A stretch of DNA of 51,805 nucleotides from JAKQHY01 sp034429475. GTDB lineage: Bacteria; Chloroflexota; Anaerolineae; B4-G1; SLSP01. Under the pieces are notes generated by a model. It worked only from the letters and a program-made list of their open reading frames with translations. It made no database searches and had not been told where the DNA came from. The translations under genes were made by a program, and so were the position numbers. Shown here piece by piece: positions 1 to 11,900 of this stretch. Every line of letters starts with the position of its first letter. The stretch's first letter is position 1. The stretch lies in the NCBI GenBank assembly GCA_034429475.1, contig DAOUGD010000023.1, forward strand, positions 1 to 51,805, given 5' to 3'.

Positions 1-17
1 AACGGCTTGTACATTGA

Positions 18-55
18 GGATGCGCCCGTCCTCACTCTGGGGGACGGGCGCATCC
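18..55 (-). terminator. Hairpin downstream of the propeller/Ig-like giant protein gene
   Basis: A perfect 14-bp inverted repeat (18-31 with 42-55, 10-nt loop) starts 12 bases past the stop codon of the leftward gene that ends at 68. It is GC-rich enough for a terminator stem, but the following minus-strand bases are not a clear U-run, so it may act as a weak or bidirectional terminator or as a 3' stabilising stem. Confidence 0.6.
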
Positions 56-67
56 TTTAGAAACGGG

Positions 68-3000
68 TTATGGGGAAGCTCGAAGCACCAGCGGCAAGTA
101 AATCTGGTACGACTGCACGGTGACGACGCCCCGCACCCAAACCTGACCACACGCATTGGTCGCGGTCATCACGACCGGGTAGGGTATCACCCCCGTCTGG
201 GACGGGAAGGTATGCGTCACGACCTGGCCTACAGCCAGCGCGCCGCCGCCGAAGTTCCAGGTGTAGGTGATGGGCGGCGTTCCCGCCGCCACGGCGCCGG
301 TGAACGTCACCACCTGCCCCGGACTGGGCTGCGCCGGCGTGGTGGTGAACGAAGGCCCACGCACCGGCAGGCAGTCCACCGCCGTCGTGGTGACGGCTAC
401 CTGCGCGGAGATCGCCGGATCGGCCTGCGAGGCGACGGTCAGCCGCACCGTATCGGTCGCGCCGAGGGCTGCGGACGCGGGCACGTCCACGCGCAAGTCT
501 AGCGGAACGCCCGCGCCGGCCGCCAGCGGCCCGACGACGGTGACAACGGTGGTCGTCCAGACGTTGCCGCTCACGGCCAGATCAAACGTGTCGGCGGCGC
601 CGCCGGTGTTGGTGACCCACAGCGTGTACGTCAACGGGCTGCCGGGCAACGACTCGCCGGCGGATGGCTCGGCGCGCAGTTGGACGCCGTAGCTCAGCAC
701 CGCCGTCGTCGTGATTGTGCTGCTCACACTCCCACCGCTGCCCACGGCGAGCAAGACGATGGTGTCGTGGTCGCCGGAATTCAACGTCATGGGGACGGTC
801 ACAGTCAAGACGATCGGAGCGGCAGCATCGGCGGCCAGGGTGACAGACAATGGCGCGAAGGCCATCGGCCACTCGCCGCCAACGGTAGAAACGGTGAAGG
901 TATCGTCCCCATTGCCCATGTTAGACAGTTCAAAGGCGTAGACCGCGTCTGCGCCGATGAAGCCGTTCTGCGCTGCCGTCGCCGGTGAGAGCGCCGCCGC
1001 ATGAATGGCGTTGGCCGTCACGACGATCTGCGCCGTCGCCGACTGCGCCGGGCTGCCCTGCGACTGCGCGACCAACTGCACCGTGTCGCTATCGCCGGCC
1101 TGCGCCGTCGCGGGGATGCGCACCTGCACGGCAGCCGGCGCCGATTCGCCAGCCGCCAGGGTAACGGTCGGCGTCAGCACGGGAGCCGCCCAGCGGCCGG
1201 ACGTGCTCACTTCAAAAGTATCCTGACAGTTGCCAGTGTTGGTGACCACAACGGCACCAGAGACGGTCTCACCGGGGTCGCCGGACAGGGCCACGGGCGC
1301 GGGCGCGGCGTCCAGGTCGTACACCGCGTTCGCGGTGGTCGTCAGGGACGCCTGGGCCACGCGGGACGCGCTCCCCTGGGACGTGAGAGTGATGGTGATA
1401 TGGTCGCTCGCACCGCACAGAGCGCCCGCCGGGACCGTCACGGTAACGGGCAGAGCGGCGCTCGCGCCCGCCGCCAACGGGCCAACCGCCGGCAGAATGT
1501 CCACCGGCCAGTCAGCGCCGGTGACGGTGACGGTGTAGGTATCCGCCACCGCGCCGGTGTTGGTGACGTTGATCGTGTAGACCACGGCGCTGCCAGGGTC
1601 ACCCGTCTGTCCCTGCGGCGTCGGGCCGGCGGTCACGTTGTAGTTAGAAAGCACGCGCAGGACCACCGGCACGTTCTGCGCACCGTAGGGCGTGCTGTTG
1701 TTGACGCGCAGGTGCGCCACGTAGTCGCCGGATTCCAGCCCCGTCGCGTCCAGCATCAGCGCGACGGGTTGCCCGACGCCCACCGCCACGACGCCGCTCA
1801 CCGGGGTCGTTTGCAGCCAGGCAACCGAATCCCAGGGAGCGTAAGGTTCGCCGGGCGCGAACTGAATCACCTCGCCCGTGACCTGGTTGACCGTCCAGAG
1901 GGCGCCGTCAGCGTCGAGCGTCAGACCGGCCTGTTCGTAATCGCCGAGGCCGGGGACGTCGAAGCCGCCGAGCAGGGCCGCGTTGTTGCGCATGTCCAGC
2001 ACGTAAACGTCGTAGGCGCCGGCCGCGTTGACGAGGGCGTAGAGGTGGCCGGACGCCGGGTTGTAGGCCAGACCGGCCAAGTTCAGCGCGGTATCCCAGG
2101 AGGCCAGGATGTCGCCCTGGCGATTGAAGCGCGTGAGGTTTTGGTCGTTCCACGAGCCGCTGAGGAAGGTGTCACTCACCGGGTCATAGGTCAAACCGCG
2201 CTGGGACATGCCGAAGGCCGGGCAGATGCGCGCGCCGGTCGCCGCCAGCGTCGCCGCGTCCAGCGCGTAGATGCAGTTGTCGTCGCCCACGTTGACCTGC
2301 CAGAGGACGTCCGCCACCGGGTCGTAGACCATATCGGCAGCAAACACATTCACCGCGGAGAAGGTGTCCACCCATTCGCCGGTGGGCGTCCCGTCGGCCA
2401 GGAAGCGATAGTGGCGATCCAGGCCCCCGCCCCAGCGCGTGTCGTTGATCCACAGGCTGGCGTCGGGCATGACGACGATGCCCCACGGGGCCGTCAGCAC
2501 GCTCGTCCACGTCTGTGCGACGGCGCCGCCGGGCCACAGGGGCGCGGTGGGCATTTCAAGCATCCGTGACGCTTGGGCGTCCCGGTCGTGCAGGTGCTTG
2601 GGAGAGATACGCCGCGTCGCCGCCGAGAACGGGCCGAAGCCCTCATCCGGCGCAGGCGCGTTGATGGATTGGAGGTCGAAGTCCAGCGCGTATCCGCCCG
2701 TGTTGGTCAGGGTGAGGACGTGGGTGGCCGTGGCGCTTTCGGGCCTGTCAGCGATCAGGGTGATCGTCTGCGGCAGTGTGGAAGCAACTTCCAGGACGCC
2801 GGCCGGCAGAGCAAGGTCTTGCCGCACCGTGTCGCTCTGCACCAGGGTGGGCGTGGCCGACAGCGGGCCATAGCCGGTGGCCGTGGCCGTGATCGCGGGG
2901 GAAGCGAGCGGGGCGAAGAGGGCGTAGAAGGCGTCGCCGGACGCGCCGTTCAGTTTCGACGTGGTCTGTCCTGCGGCGCCGGCAATCTGCGCGACGAGGG

Positions 3001-5791
3001 GCTCGCCGGTGTTGGCATCCGTGACCGCGCCGACAATCAGCCCGCCCGCGGCAGGGTCACACGCCACAGTTCCCAGGAAGACGTCGTCCACCTGCCACCA
3101 CCAGTCATAGTTGGCGTTGTAGTAGCGGAAGCGTACGCGCACGTCTGCCTGGCCGCCGGCCAGCGCGGAAAGGTTCACGCGCGCGGTCTTGGGGCCGCGG
3201 TCGCTGGCGCCGCTGCGCCGCCACACGTTGGTCCAGGTCGTCCCGCCGTTGAGGCTCACGTCCACGTCGGCGACTTCGGCGTTCCCATACGTGTACCAGC
3301 GGAAGTCGTACTTGAATTCCAAAATCACCGTCGTCTCGCCGGAAAAGTCGAAGGCAGGCGAACGCAGGGAGGTGTCTACGGCTTTTGGCCCGTTCTTGTC
3401 GCTGTCCACGATAGCGAACGCGCCGCTGCCGCCGGTGAGGTTGCCGCGTGCGCCAGGGTCGTCGAAGCGCCAGACGACGCCGCTCCCGGCAGCATCCACC
3501 ACCGACCAGCCGGCCGGCAAGCCGCCATCGAAGGCGGTTTCGTAGAACGGCACGCGCGTCAGAGTGTAGCCCGGCGCAACGCAGGTCACTCGATCGGGTT
3601 GCAGGGCGAAGTCCGCCACGGTAGCGCCGCTCAGCGGCCCGATCGTGCGCTTCGCAGTGGTATACCCCGCGACCCAGGAGGTGACGGTCAGTGTGTAAAC
3701 GCCGTTGGCGGCCAGCGAGACGCTGTACTCACCGGAGACGGGATCCGTCCACACTTCGTTGTAGGGCGCCGGCGGGTTATAGGGGGCGCCCTGAATTTGA
3801 ATGCGCGCATAGAGCGGCCAGTCGGTTTCGGCGTCTGTCACCTGACCGGAGACGGTGTGCATTGCGGCCGCCGTCAGAGGGATGTTCAGTGTGGTGGTCA
3901 CCCCTTCGTTAACCTGCACGTCGGTCTGCGTGAAGGGCAGGTAACCGTAGCCACTCGCCGTGACCGTATAGGCGTCGGCGGCCAGCGAGAGGGCGTACAC
4001 GCCATTCGACGCGCTCACCGTGGTTTTCGGCTCGTCGCTGCCGGCCTGGGCGGCGATGGTGATGCCGCCCACCGGCTGCCCGCCGCTCGTCACCACGCCG
4101 CGCAACATGCCCGGCGCCGATTGGGTGCAGTTGGGGAAGCGGAACGCGCCGATGCGGGTGGACCAGGTGTTGTAGCCGGTAGTCTGCATGTATTCCTGGG
4201 TGTACCAGAACGTGCAGTCATCCACCGGGTCAATGCCCATCATGCTGTAGTCGCCCCAACGGTAGTAGGAGCTTTCCTGGACGCCGCTGCCCACCACCAG
4301 CGAGCCTTCGCCCTGGGGCATCTGGTTGAGGGGATCGGTCGCCAGGCGGCCGGTGTAGCGCACGGAGGGGTAGACACTGCTGCTGGAGACGCTGTAGCCC
4401 AGGGCCATGTTGCCCATCGTGTCCATCGCAATGCTGCCCATCCAGCGATAGTTGGAGTCCGGGGAATACGTCCCCTGTTGGTAAATAGCCGGCGTGGCGC
4501 TGAAGCCGCGCACTTCATACCAGCGCACCCCGGCGATTCCGCCGCCGGCGTCCACGGTGTGGTTGACCACCAGCGATTCGTGCGTGCCGAAGTTGCGATA
4601 GGCGGCACGATGCATCACGCGGTCGCCAATCGCGTCCAGCCGGTACGACGTGCCCGGTTGCGGGACGCAGGCGCGGGTGCTCGGGCAGACCGGCGTCCAC
4701 TCGGCCACTTGCACCACGTAGTTGGGCTGCCCGTTGAGGCCGAAGGTGGTGTTGGCGGGCGTTGTCCAGTCCACGTGGAATTTCCAGATGCGCATCGCGT
4801 CGTTGGGTGGAATCCACCCGCCATCGTCCACTTCCAGGAAGTAGTTGGGCGCGCCCGTCGGCGGCAGGGTAGACCCATCCAGATCGGAGGGCAACATCCC
4901 GCCAAAGTCGGAGTTGACGCTATAGAGGTCAAAGGATTGGAATGTGGCGGTGGTATCGCCCACTAACATTTTGCTGCGATCGAAAACGAAGACGCCCGCG
5001 CCGCCCCAGGAGGAGCCGCCGGTGAACTGGTTGACGGTCATGTAGTAGCCATCGGGCCAGACGCCAAAGTGGGGGTAGTCGTTCATCTTGGTGGCGCTGA
5101 CCTGGAAGGCGTAGCGATACCACGCGCCGGTCGGATTGGCAGTCTGGGAAACGGCGATGCACTGGTAGTACGGCCCATCCACCGAGAACTGGCTCATCAG
5201 CCAGCGGTTGGCGATGGGGTCGAAGAGGGTGATGGGATCGCCGTGGTTGTCGCTCTGACACGGCCCGCCGAAACCCTGCCAAAGGGTATTGCCGGCGACC
5301 GGGCCGAGCAGTTGCACCGGCGTCGCGCCGGTCACGTCCCAGATGGCATACGAGAGGTTGACCCACTGGACGTAGTACTTCGTGCCCGTCGCCGGGTCGT
5401 AGCCGATGTCGCCTTGGGTGTCGGGCGGGTGGACGCCGTTGACGTTGCCCACGCCGTCGAAGCTGTACAGCGGGGCGGGCATCGCCAGCGGGCCGAGGAT
5501 GGACTGCCGCACGGGGTCGTCGCCCGTGAGGGTTTCAATCTGCCAGGGGCGCGGGAGCCGCAAGTTGGTCTCCGGGATATCCCCTCCCCCGGTCGGCGTC
5601 TGAGAGAGCCGCGCCATCTCCCGCAGCGGCGCGGAAACATCCGCATGCACGGCGGCGCCCACCGTCGCCTGCAACGGCGTGGGGGGGGCGTCGGGCTGCG
5701 CCGCTTGCACCCCGGCGCGCATCACGCCGAAGGACAACAGCAACGCGACCAGTCCCAAAAACCACAATTTCCTGTATCCATTTTGTAACAT
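68..5791 (-). CDS. Giant secreted modular protein (propeller, carboxypeptidase-regulatory, Ig-like and PKD domains)
   Basis: Encodes 1907 residues. The start has a good ribosome site (AGGAGG, 8 nt spacing) and a signal peptide (hydrophobic residues about 10-30). About residues 100-560 form a propeller-like region without peptidase motifs. Two carboxypeptidase-regulatory-like domains follow (about 565-740), then a jellyroll of the choice-of-anchor J/MAM kind (about 750-905), another regulatory-like domain, a second propeller (about 1085-1300), a BACON-like linker, four Ig-like repeats of roughly 105 residues with the NTG..DTF pattern (about 1385-1805), a PKD-like domain, and the tail IYLPLVLRASP. 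The middle module chain matches the neighbouring subtilase closely, so the two are paralogues over that stretch. Probably exported and cell-surface attached; substrate or binding partner is unknown. It has its own promoter element and hairpins on both sides. Confidence 0.93.
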   Translation of the reverse strand: MLQNGYRKLWFLGLVALLLSFGVMRAGVQAAQPDAPPTPLQATVGAAVHADVSAPLREMARLSQTPTGGGDIPETNLRLPRPWQIETLTGDDPVRQSILGPLAMPAPLYSFDGVGNVNGVHPPDTQGDIGYDPATGTKYYVQWVNLSYAIWDVTGATPVQLLGPVAGNTLWQGFGGPCQSDNHGDPITLFDPIANRWLMSQFSVDGPYYQCIAVSQTANPTGAWYRYAFQVSATKMNDYPHFGVWPDGYYMTVNQFTGGSSWGGAGVFVFDRSKMLVGDTTATFQSFDLYSVNSDFGGMLPSDLDGSTLPPTGAPNYFLEVDDGGWIPPNDAMRIWKFHVDWTTPANTTFGLNGQPNYVVQVAEWTPVCPSTRACVPQPGTSYRLDAIGDRVMHRAAYRNFGTHESLVVNHTVDAGGGIAGVRWYEVRGFSATPAIYQQGTYSPDSNYRWMGSIAMDTMGNMALGYSVSSSSVYPSVRYTGRLATDPLNQMPQGEGSLVVGSGVQESSYYRWGDYSMMGIDPVDDCTFWYTQEYMQTTGYNTWSTRIGAFRFPNCTQSAPGMLRGVVTSGGQPVGGITIAAQAGSDEPKTTVSASNGVYALSLAADAYTVTASGYGYLPFTQTDVQVNEGVTTTLNIPLTAAAMHTVSGQVTDAETDWPLYARIQIQGAPYNPPAPYNEVWTDPVSGEYSVSLAANGVYTLTVTSWVAGYTTAKRTIGPLSGATVADFALQPDRVTCVAPGYTLTRVPFYETAFDGGLPAGWSVVDAAGSGVVWRFDDPGARGNLTGGSGAFAIVDSDKNGPKAVDTSLRSPAFDFSGETTVILEFKYDFRWYTYGNAEVADVDVSLNGGTTWTNVWRRSGASDRGPKTARVNLSALAGGQADVRVRFRYYNANYDWWWQVDDVFLGTVACDPAAGGLIVGAVTDANTGEPLVAQIAGAAGQTTSKLNGASGDAFYALFAPLASPAITATATGYGPLSATPTLVQSDTVRQDLALPAGVLEVASTLPQTITLIADRPESATATHVLTLTNTGGYALDFDLQSINAPAPDEGFGPFSAATRRISPKHLHDRDAQASRMLEMPTAPLWPGGAVAQTWTSVLTAPWGIVVMPDASLWINDTRWGGGLDRHYRFLADGTPTGEWVDTFSAVNVFAADMVYDPVADVLWQVNVGDDNCIYALDAATLAATGARICPAFGMSQRGLTYDPVSDTFLSGSWNDQNLTRFNRQGDILASWDTALNLAGLAYNPASGHLYALVNAAGAYDVYVLDMRNNAALLGGFDVPGLGDYEQAGLTLDADGALWTVNQVTGEVIQFAPGEPYAPWDSVAWLQTTPVSGVVAVGVGQPVALMLDATGLESGDYVAHLRVNNSTPYGAQNVPVVLRVLSNYNVTAGPTPQGQTGDPGSAVVYTINVTNTGAVADTYTVTVTGADWPVDILPAVGPLAAGASAALPVTVTVPAGALCGASDHITITLTSQGSASRVAQASLTTTANAVYDLDAAPAPVALSGDPGETVSGAVVVTNTGNCQDTFEVSTSGRWAAPVLTPTVTLAAGESAPAAVQVRIPATAQAGDSDTVQLVAQSQGSPAQSATAQIVVTANAIHAAALSPATAAQNGFIGADAVYAFELSNMGNGDDTFTVSTVGGEWPMAFAPLSVTLAADAAAPIVLTVTVPMTLNSGDHDTIVLLAVGSGGSVSSTITTTAVLSYGVQLRAEPSAGESLPGSPLTYTLWVTNTGGAADTFDLAVSGNVWTTTVVTVVGPLAAGAGVPLDLRVDVPASAALGATDTVRLTVASQADPAISAQVAVTTTAVDCLPVRGPSFTTTPAQPSPGQVVTFTGAVAAGTPPITYTWNFGGGALAVGQVVTHTFPSQTGVIPYPVVMTATNACGQVWVRGVVTVQSYQIYLPLVLRASP

Positions 5792-5869
5792 TAGTGAAGC
5801 CTCCTGTTCCTAAAATAAAATAGTGAAGGACCGGGGTGTGACCGGTTCTTCGGGGGTGCGACCCACGCC

Positions 5870-5900
5870 ATTATACCCGTATCGGCCAGGCACGCCACAA
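5870..5900 (-). promoter_or_regulatory. Putative sigma-70-type promoter of the 68-5791 gene
   Basis: The minus strand carries a perfect TATAAT at 5875-5870. The best -35 match is TTGTGG at 5900-5895, with a long 19-bp spacer, so the -35 assignment is weak. Predicted start of transcription near 5863 gives a leader of about 70 nt. Confidence 0.45.
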
Positions 5901-5904
5901 ACCA

Positions 5905-5945
5905 GGACAAAGAGAGAGCCAGCAGAAAGAATCCTGCTGGCTCTC
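5905..5945 (-). terminator. Intrinsic terminator of the giant subtilase gene
   Basis: Perfect 12-bp stem (5914-5925 with 5934-5945) and 8-nt loop, 33 bases past the subtilase stop codon. On the minus strand the stem is followed by TCTTTG, a modest U-tract. It separates this gene from the promoter of the next gene to the left. Confidence 0.75.
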
Positions 5946-5977
5946 GTGAGAGTACCTTCACCGCCGAGGCGGTGCGG

Positions 5978-8900
5978 TTACGGCGCTACGCGCATCACCA
6001 ACGGCATGAAGATAGACCGAGTCACCGGGCCGACGAGGACCACCACATCGGCGGTGAAGGTCAAACCCGCAGCTTCGACGGTCACTGTGTTAGTGATCAA
6101 GTCGCCGCGCACGACCTCCGCGCCGACTTCCACAGCATAGCTGAACGTCGCGCTGACGCCAGCCTCCAGGGAGCCGTTCCAGGTGATGACATCACCGGTC
6201 GGATCCGCGAAGACGGCGCCACCCGTGACGCTCGACGGAACGTAGGTGGTGTCTGCCGGGATGAAGTCCGTCGCCGTCAGTACCAGCGGGCGGTCGTAGC
6301 TGTTGGTGAAGACCACGGTGTACGTGATCAGGCCACCGGGCAGTACGAAGTCCGCCGGAGCGGACATCTTGGCAACGTCTACCAGAACGACCGGTTCGTC
6401 GAGCACGGTCATCCGCACGGGGCGGACGAGCAAGCGGCTCACTACCGGGTTCAGGTGCGCGATTTCCAGGACGGTCGAGTAGACGTCGCCGGCGACCGCG
6501 CCGGTGGCGTCGAAGGTGAGGATGACATCCTGCACACCGTTGGCCGGGACAACGTCCATCTTGGGCGCCACCGACAGCCACAGGCTGGAGCCGAAGATGT
6601 TGTCGTAGGCGAAGTCGCCCGCGCCAGCGTTGTGGATGGTCAGCGTGCGCGTGACCGTGCGTTCCTTGGCCACCGTCACGTCGAAGCTGGCCGGCGTGAG
6701 GCTGATGCAAGGCAGATTCGCGCGCAGGTCAACGTTGCGCGGCTGCATCATCGTCTGCACCGTGCCCACGAGGGTAACGGGAACGTAGCCGGGGTAGGAG
6801 ACGGTCATGGTGTAGGCGTCGCCCAGGGGGACCCAAGTCGCATAGGCGCCCATGGCGTCGGTGGTGAGGATGAAGCTTTCACCAGAGCTGGTCGCGATGG
6901 CGACTTGTACACCCGCCAGCGTTTCGCTGACGGCGTCGCACTGCCCCCAGGTCGTGACAATACCCGCCAACTTGACCAGGGAGGCCGGATGGCCTACGGT
7001 CATGGTCACGGGGATGACGCGGTAGGGGAAGTAGGGGTCATTGGTTTCGACGGTGAGCTGCGCCATGTAGACGCCCGGTTCGGAGACTTCCGGCACGCTG
7101 GCGTCAAGCACCACGGCGAGCGTCTCGTCCGTGTGCGCCGCGACGTCGCCTTCGGTTGGAGCCACCGTCAGCCACGGCACCTGGGAGGACTGGCAATCCA
7201 ACCATTCGCCAGGGTAAGCGAAGCAGATCGCCAGTTCGTCCGCCAGCGCGGGGTCGTAGTTGAGGCCGGAGAGGCCGAGCGGCCCTTCGATGCCGGTGCC
7301 CGCATCGGGCGCGTCCACGTCCGCGTATTGCATCAGGATGCTGCCGGTGCGGAAGAGGATGACCTCGAAGGTGCCCGCCGGGCTGCCATCGGCGTGGACG
7401 TAGTTGGTGTACTGCGCGATGAAGCAGGCGTCCACGGTGGTAGCGAGCGGGTTGTACGGGCACTGCGCGAAGTTCTCGACGTAGACCGTCCCACCCACGC
7501 CGGGCTTGAGGTCATCCCAGGCCACGGCGATGAGGTTGTCGGGCAGCGTCGGACTGGGCAACGCGTCGGGGCTGATGTCGGTGGAGCCGGCGCCGAAGGA
7601 GAGGAAGCCGTTGCTGTTGACGAAGACGGTGTGGTAGACGTTGGGGTCAACCGCGCTGTCGCCGTAGAATTTGAAGTCGAAGCCGATAGCCACTTCTTCA
7701 AAGTCGTTGTCGCCCAGCGTTACGGGGGTCCCCACGTCGGCGATGTCCACGAAGGCGTAGGTCGGAGCGATGCCCGCTTGGTTGGAATCCGCGAAGCGAT
7801 ACCCGAAGATGTCGGGGCCGCCGGCGGCCAACGGGCCGAGCGGGTCAATGCCCAGGCTTAGCTCATTGACCAGGAACGTCCCATTCGCAGCGCCCAGGTT
7901 CTCCAGGTTGAGGGCCACCGTGGTGGAGGTCCCCATCGGCACGGAGAAGGCCAGGGCCTCCGGCGCGACCGTCATACACGGTGCCATAAAGAGGAGGTTG
8001 GCGTTGAGCGGCGTGACTTCACCGCCGTTCACTTCTACACCGGTGAAGACCTGCTCGCCGTAACCGGCCTCGTAGGAGATGGTAACGTTGACAGGGCTGT
8101 ACATTTCGTCGAACCAGACCCCGTACATACCGGCGGCGTCGGTTTTGACGGCCCAGGTGTCGGTGGTCACGGTGCTTTCGACGAAGATGACGGCGCCTTC
8201 CAGCGGCGTGGTCATCACGTTGCAGTAACCGAGACCCTGCACCAGCCCGCCGATCTTGCCCCACGTAGCGGGCGGTTCGACGGTCATAGTGACCGGCATT
8301 TCGACCTCGACAACGCCATCCTCGAAGGTCAGCGTGGCGTAGTAGTCGCCCGGCTGGGTGACTTCCGGCACGCTGGCGTCGAAGGTGAGGGTGACGGGCG
8401 CAGTCGCCGCAAGCGCGACCGTGCCGTAGGTTGGGTCTTCGGTCAACCAGGTAACGTCAACCGGCGCCAGGAAGTCCATGATACGCTCGACAATGGCCTG
8501 CTCGTCAGCGGCAGCCGCGACGTAGGCAAAGTCGAACGAGGTGTAGATGGCCCTGTAGCCATTGCGTTCCACCTTTACACCGGCGGAGTTGGTGCCCGGC
8601 GTTTCAAAGATCTCAACCCCTTGCGCGCCGACGATGAAGTCATCGGGATACGGGTCAGAGCTGACATCCGGGTTGACGCCGGCCATGATATCCACGCCGG
8701 TGAGCACGCCGGCGGCGCCTGAATCGCTGACGTAGGTGGCCTGGAGGTAGGTCTGGTAGAAGGTGGTGCTGCTATTGTAATAGCCCAGGTCGTTATCGGA
8801 GATGTAGAGCGCGCCGCCCGCATTCAGGTAGGCCATGGCCTGCGCCCAACTGTCGCCAGAAGAGCTACCGGCGTAGAAGACTGCTCTGTATTCCAGCAAA

Positions 8901-11900
8901 TCGGCCATCGCCATCGTCTGGAAGGCGCTACTTTCTACATCCAGGTAGGTATACCCCAGGTTGGTCAAGGCGGCTTCCATGGCGGTCGCCGCGGTGTTGT
9001 CATAGCTGACCACCAGGACGTCTTCGCCGGCCATCGGCGCCATCACCTGGAAGCCACCCGCCTTCTCCTTCACGCTCCAGTCCAACGCCGCCATCCCCGT
9101 GTTGCCCACGGTGATCGGCAGCGTGGTGCTCACGCCCATCGCCAACGTGACGTGCGCGTCAGCCGGCGTCACGCTCATGCACGGCGCTAAGGGGTGCAGT
9201 GCGAAATTGCGCAGCGTGGTTTCACCGGCAGTCACGACCACACCGGTACTAACGGAGGGGACGTAATCTGCCGCGTTAGCCATGATGCTGACCGGACTGT
9301 GCGCTGCGTCGAGCCAGAGCGTGTAGACGCCGTCTGCGTCGGTAAACAACGTCCAGGTCTGGGTCGCGCTTTGAACCGTAACTTCCGCGCCTTCCAACGC
9401 CACGGCGGTCGCCGGATCGTCGCACGGGCCGAGGCCCATGACGGTGCCGGTGATCTGGCCGTAGGTGGCGGGGAGGGTGACGTGCATGGTCACGGGGAGG
9501 CTGTACCCATCCCACACGGGGTCGTCGTTGTTGACGGTCAGGACGCCGGCATAGTCGCCGGGCTGCGTCACTTCAGGCACACCCGCGTCGAAGGTGATGT
9601 CGGCCGTTCCAGTCGTCGCAGCCGGCACTGCGCCCGACTCTGGATCCTCGAAGAGCCAGGGGATCGGGGCTGCGCCCGGAACCTGGATCGCGCCTTCGAA
9701 CTCACCCGATGGCGAACTCACCGCCAGCGGCGTTACCGCCCCGGTCGCCAGGTTAACGGTGCCGTAGACGTTCGCGCCGCCGCCCTGGTACAGGAAGATG
9801 TAGAGGGTGCCGTCGCTGTTGTCGAAGTCCATGCCCTGCGCGAAGTTCGCGGCGTAGCCGGTCGCGCCGATCAGTGTGGCCGCGCCGGTCGCCGGGTTGA
9901 TCCGATAGATCGAATCGGTAGCAATATCGTGGCCGTACATCTCACCAGCGGTATTCATTGCGATTTCGATCATGATGGAGCTACCGCCACCAAACGGGCC
10001 AACCAACGTGCTCGCGCCCGTCGCCGGGTTGATGATGTAGAGATCGGTAGCATCCGAAGCGTAGAAGGTGCCATTGATCGGGTCAATGGTCAGTCCGGTC
10101 CAGTTATCAACAGGCGCCGCGCACGGCACCAACGCGGTGAACGCGCCGGTCGTCAGGTCGATCGTCCCTAGTTGATCGGTGTTGTCGTTCAACGCATAGA
10201 GCACCGTTGCGGTGGGATCAAAGTCCACGCCATAGTAGCTGGCGCTGAGAGCTCCCACAACGGTTTGCCCTGTGAAGTTGTTCAACGGGAAAGTTACGAG
10301 CGTATCGGTGTTGTACATCTCCAAAGCGTACCCTATATCGCTGGGCGACATGGGCATGTTGAAGACTTGCGACTCCGGCACGAAATCGTAGCACGCCTTA
10401 GCTTCAGCGGGTTCGGCCAACGGGGAATCCACGTAGACCGCGCACTCGCCCTTGAGCTTTTCCGCGTTCCAGATGAGGGTCGAGGCTTGCACAGCTTGCT
10501 GTACCGCCATCCGCAACGTGGACACAAAGCCGCCGTTCTCCTCCGAGAACTGGAAGTTTAGCGCGCCCGCGCCGTCGTTGGTCATCGTCAGCGGCAGGGT
10601 GGTGCTCATCCCCATCGCCACGGTGACTTCCATTGCGGACGGTTCGATGCCGGTCACGCACGGACCGAGCCAGGTCAGGCTGAAGTCCTGCGCCACAGCG
10701 CCGGAAGCGATCACCGTCGCGGTGGCGGAGTTGCCGACGTGATCGGCGGCCGTCACCGTCACCGTATACGAACCGGCGGGCATCCAGTAGCTGTACATTC
10801 CAGCAGCGTCGGTGGTGGTGTTGAAGGTGTAGACAGGCGTGACAGCTTGCATTTCGTAAGAAACGCTCACGTCGTCCACATACCATTCATCAGCATAGTC
10901 ACCTTCGTAGTGGAATGCGATGTAGATGGACTGCCCGGCATAGGCGCTCAGATCCAGCGTCACTTCTTCCCAGGTATCCTCGGTTCCAGCGCCAAGATCG
11001 ATCACTTCAACGAAGTCGGCGGGATCGGCGGAGGCCGTCGAAACCCAGATGCCGTGATAGATCGCGTAGCTACCCCAGTTCTCATTCTGCCAGAAGGCCA
11101 GTTCAGCGCCCCCGGCGGGAATTGCAACTTGCGGCATGATCATCCAGGAAGCAGTGCCGGCATCACTATTGTCATCATTATGATAAGCAGCATACGAACC
11201 CGAATTAACGCGCAAAGTCGTTCGTACCCACCCTGCATCATCTATGACCGTACCGGTCTGCGTCAACACCCACCCCGCGGGCGGGAACGTGCCATCGAAG
11301 CCTTCTTCGAGCAAAGGCACAGTAACCGTATTCATGTCCGTCAGCCAGCTCTCGATGAGCACGTCCGCGCCGGGCAACGGCGCCAGGTTGACGTCGCAGT
11401 GACCCGTGGAACTGACCTGTCCCGTCAGTTGCCCCCAGGAAGCGGGCGGCGTGACGGTCATGGTCACCGGGAGTACAGACGGGGACGTGGGATCATCACT
11501 ATCAATCCACAGGTCGGCGTAGTACTCACCGGGCTGATCAACCTGAGCGGCATCGAAATCCACGTCCACGAGTTGTTCACCGGTGTCGGCGACCATCGTC
11601 CCAGAAATGGGAGCTTCGGCCAGCCAGACTACGTCAGAGCCAGCTTCGGCGATCTCCCAGTCTGCATCGGCGGCGCCGGTGTTGGTGAGAGTAAGCGCTT
11701 CAGTCGCGGTCGCACCAAGTTCGAGCGTGGCGTGCAAGGCCAACGGATCGGCCTCCACACACGGGACGAGCAAGCGCAGGTCAAAGTCCTGGGTGGTGGT
11801 GTTCTGGCCTGTCACCGGCGCGATCACCTCGCCCTTCTCGTGGTCGGGGTAGGAGACGGTGATGGTGACCGGGCTGTACATCTCGTCCAGCCAGACCTGA

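Noticed and set aside
1001..4966. Long plus-strand open frames (522 and 797 codons) opposite the first giant gene
   Set aside because: Arg/His/Gly-rich translations with no domains; they arise from the GC-rich codon bias of the true minus-strand gene.
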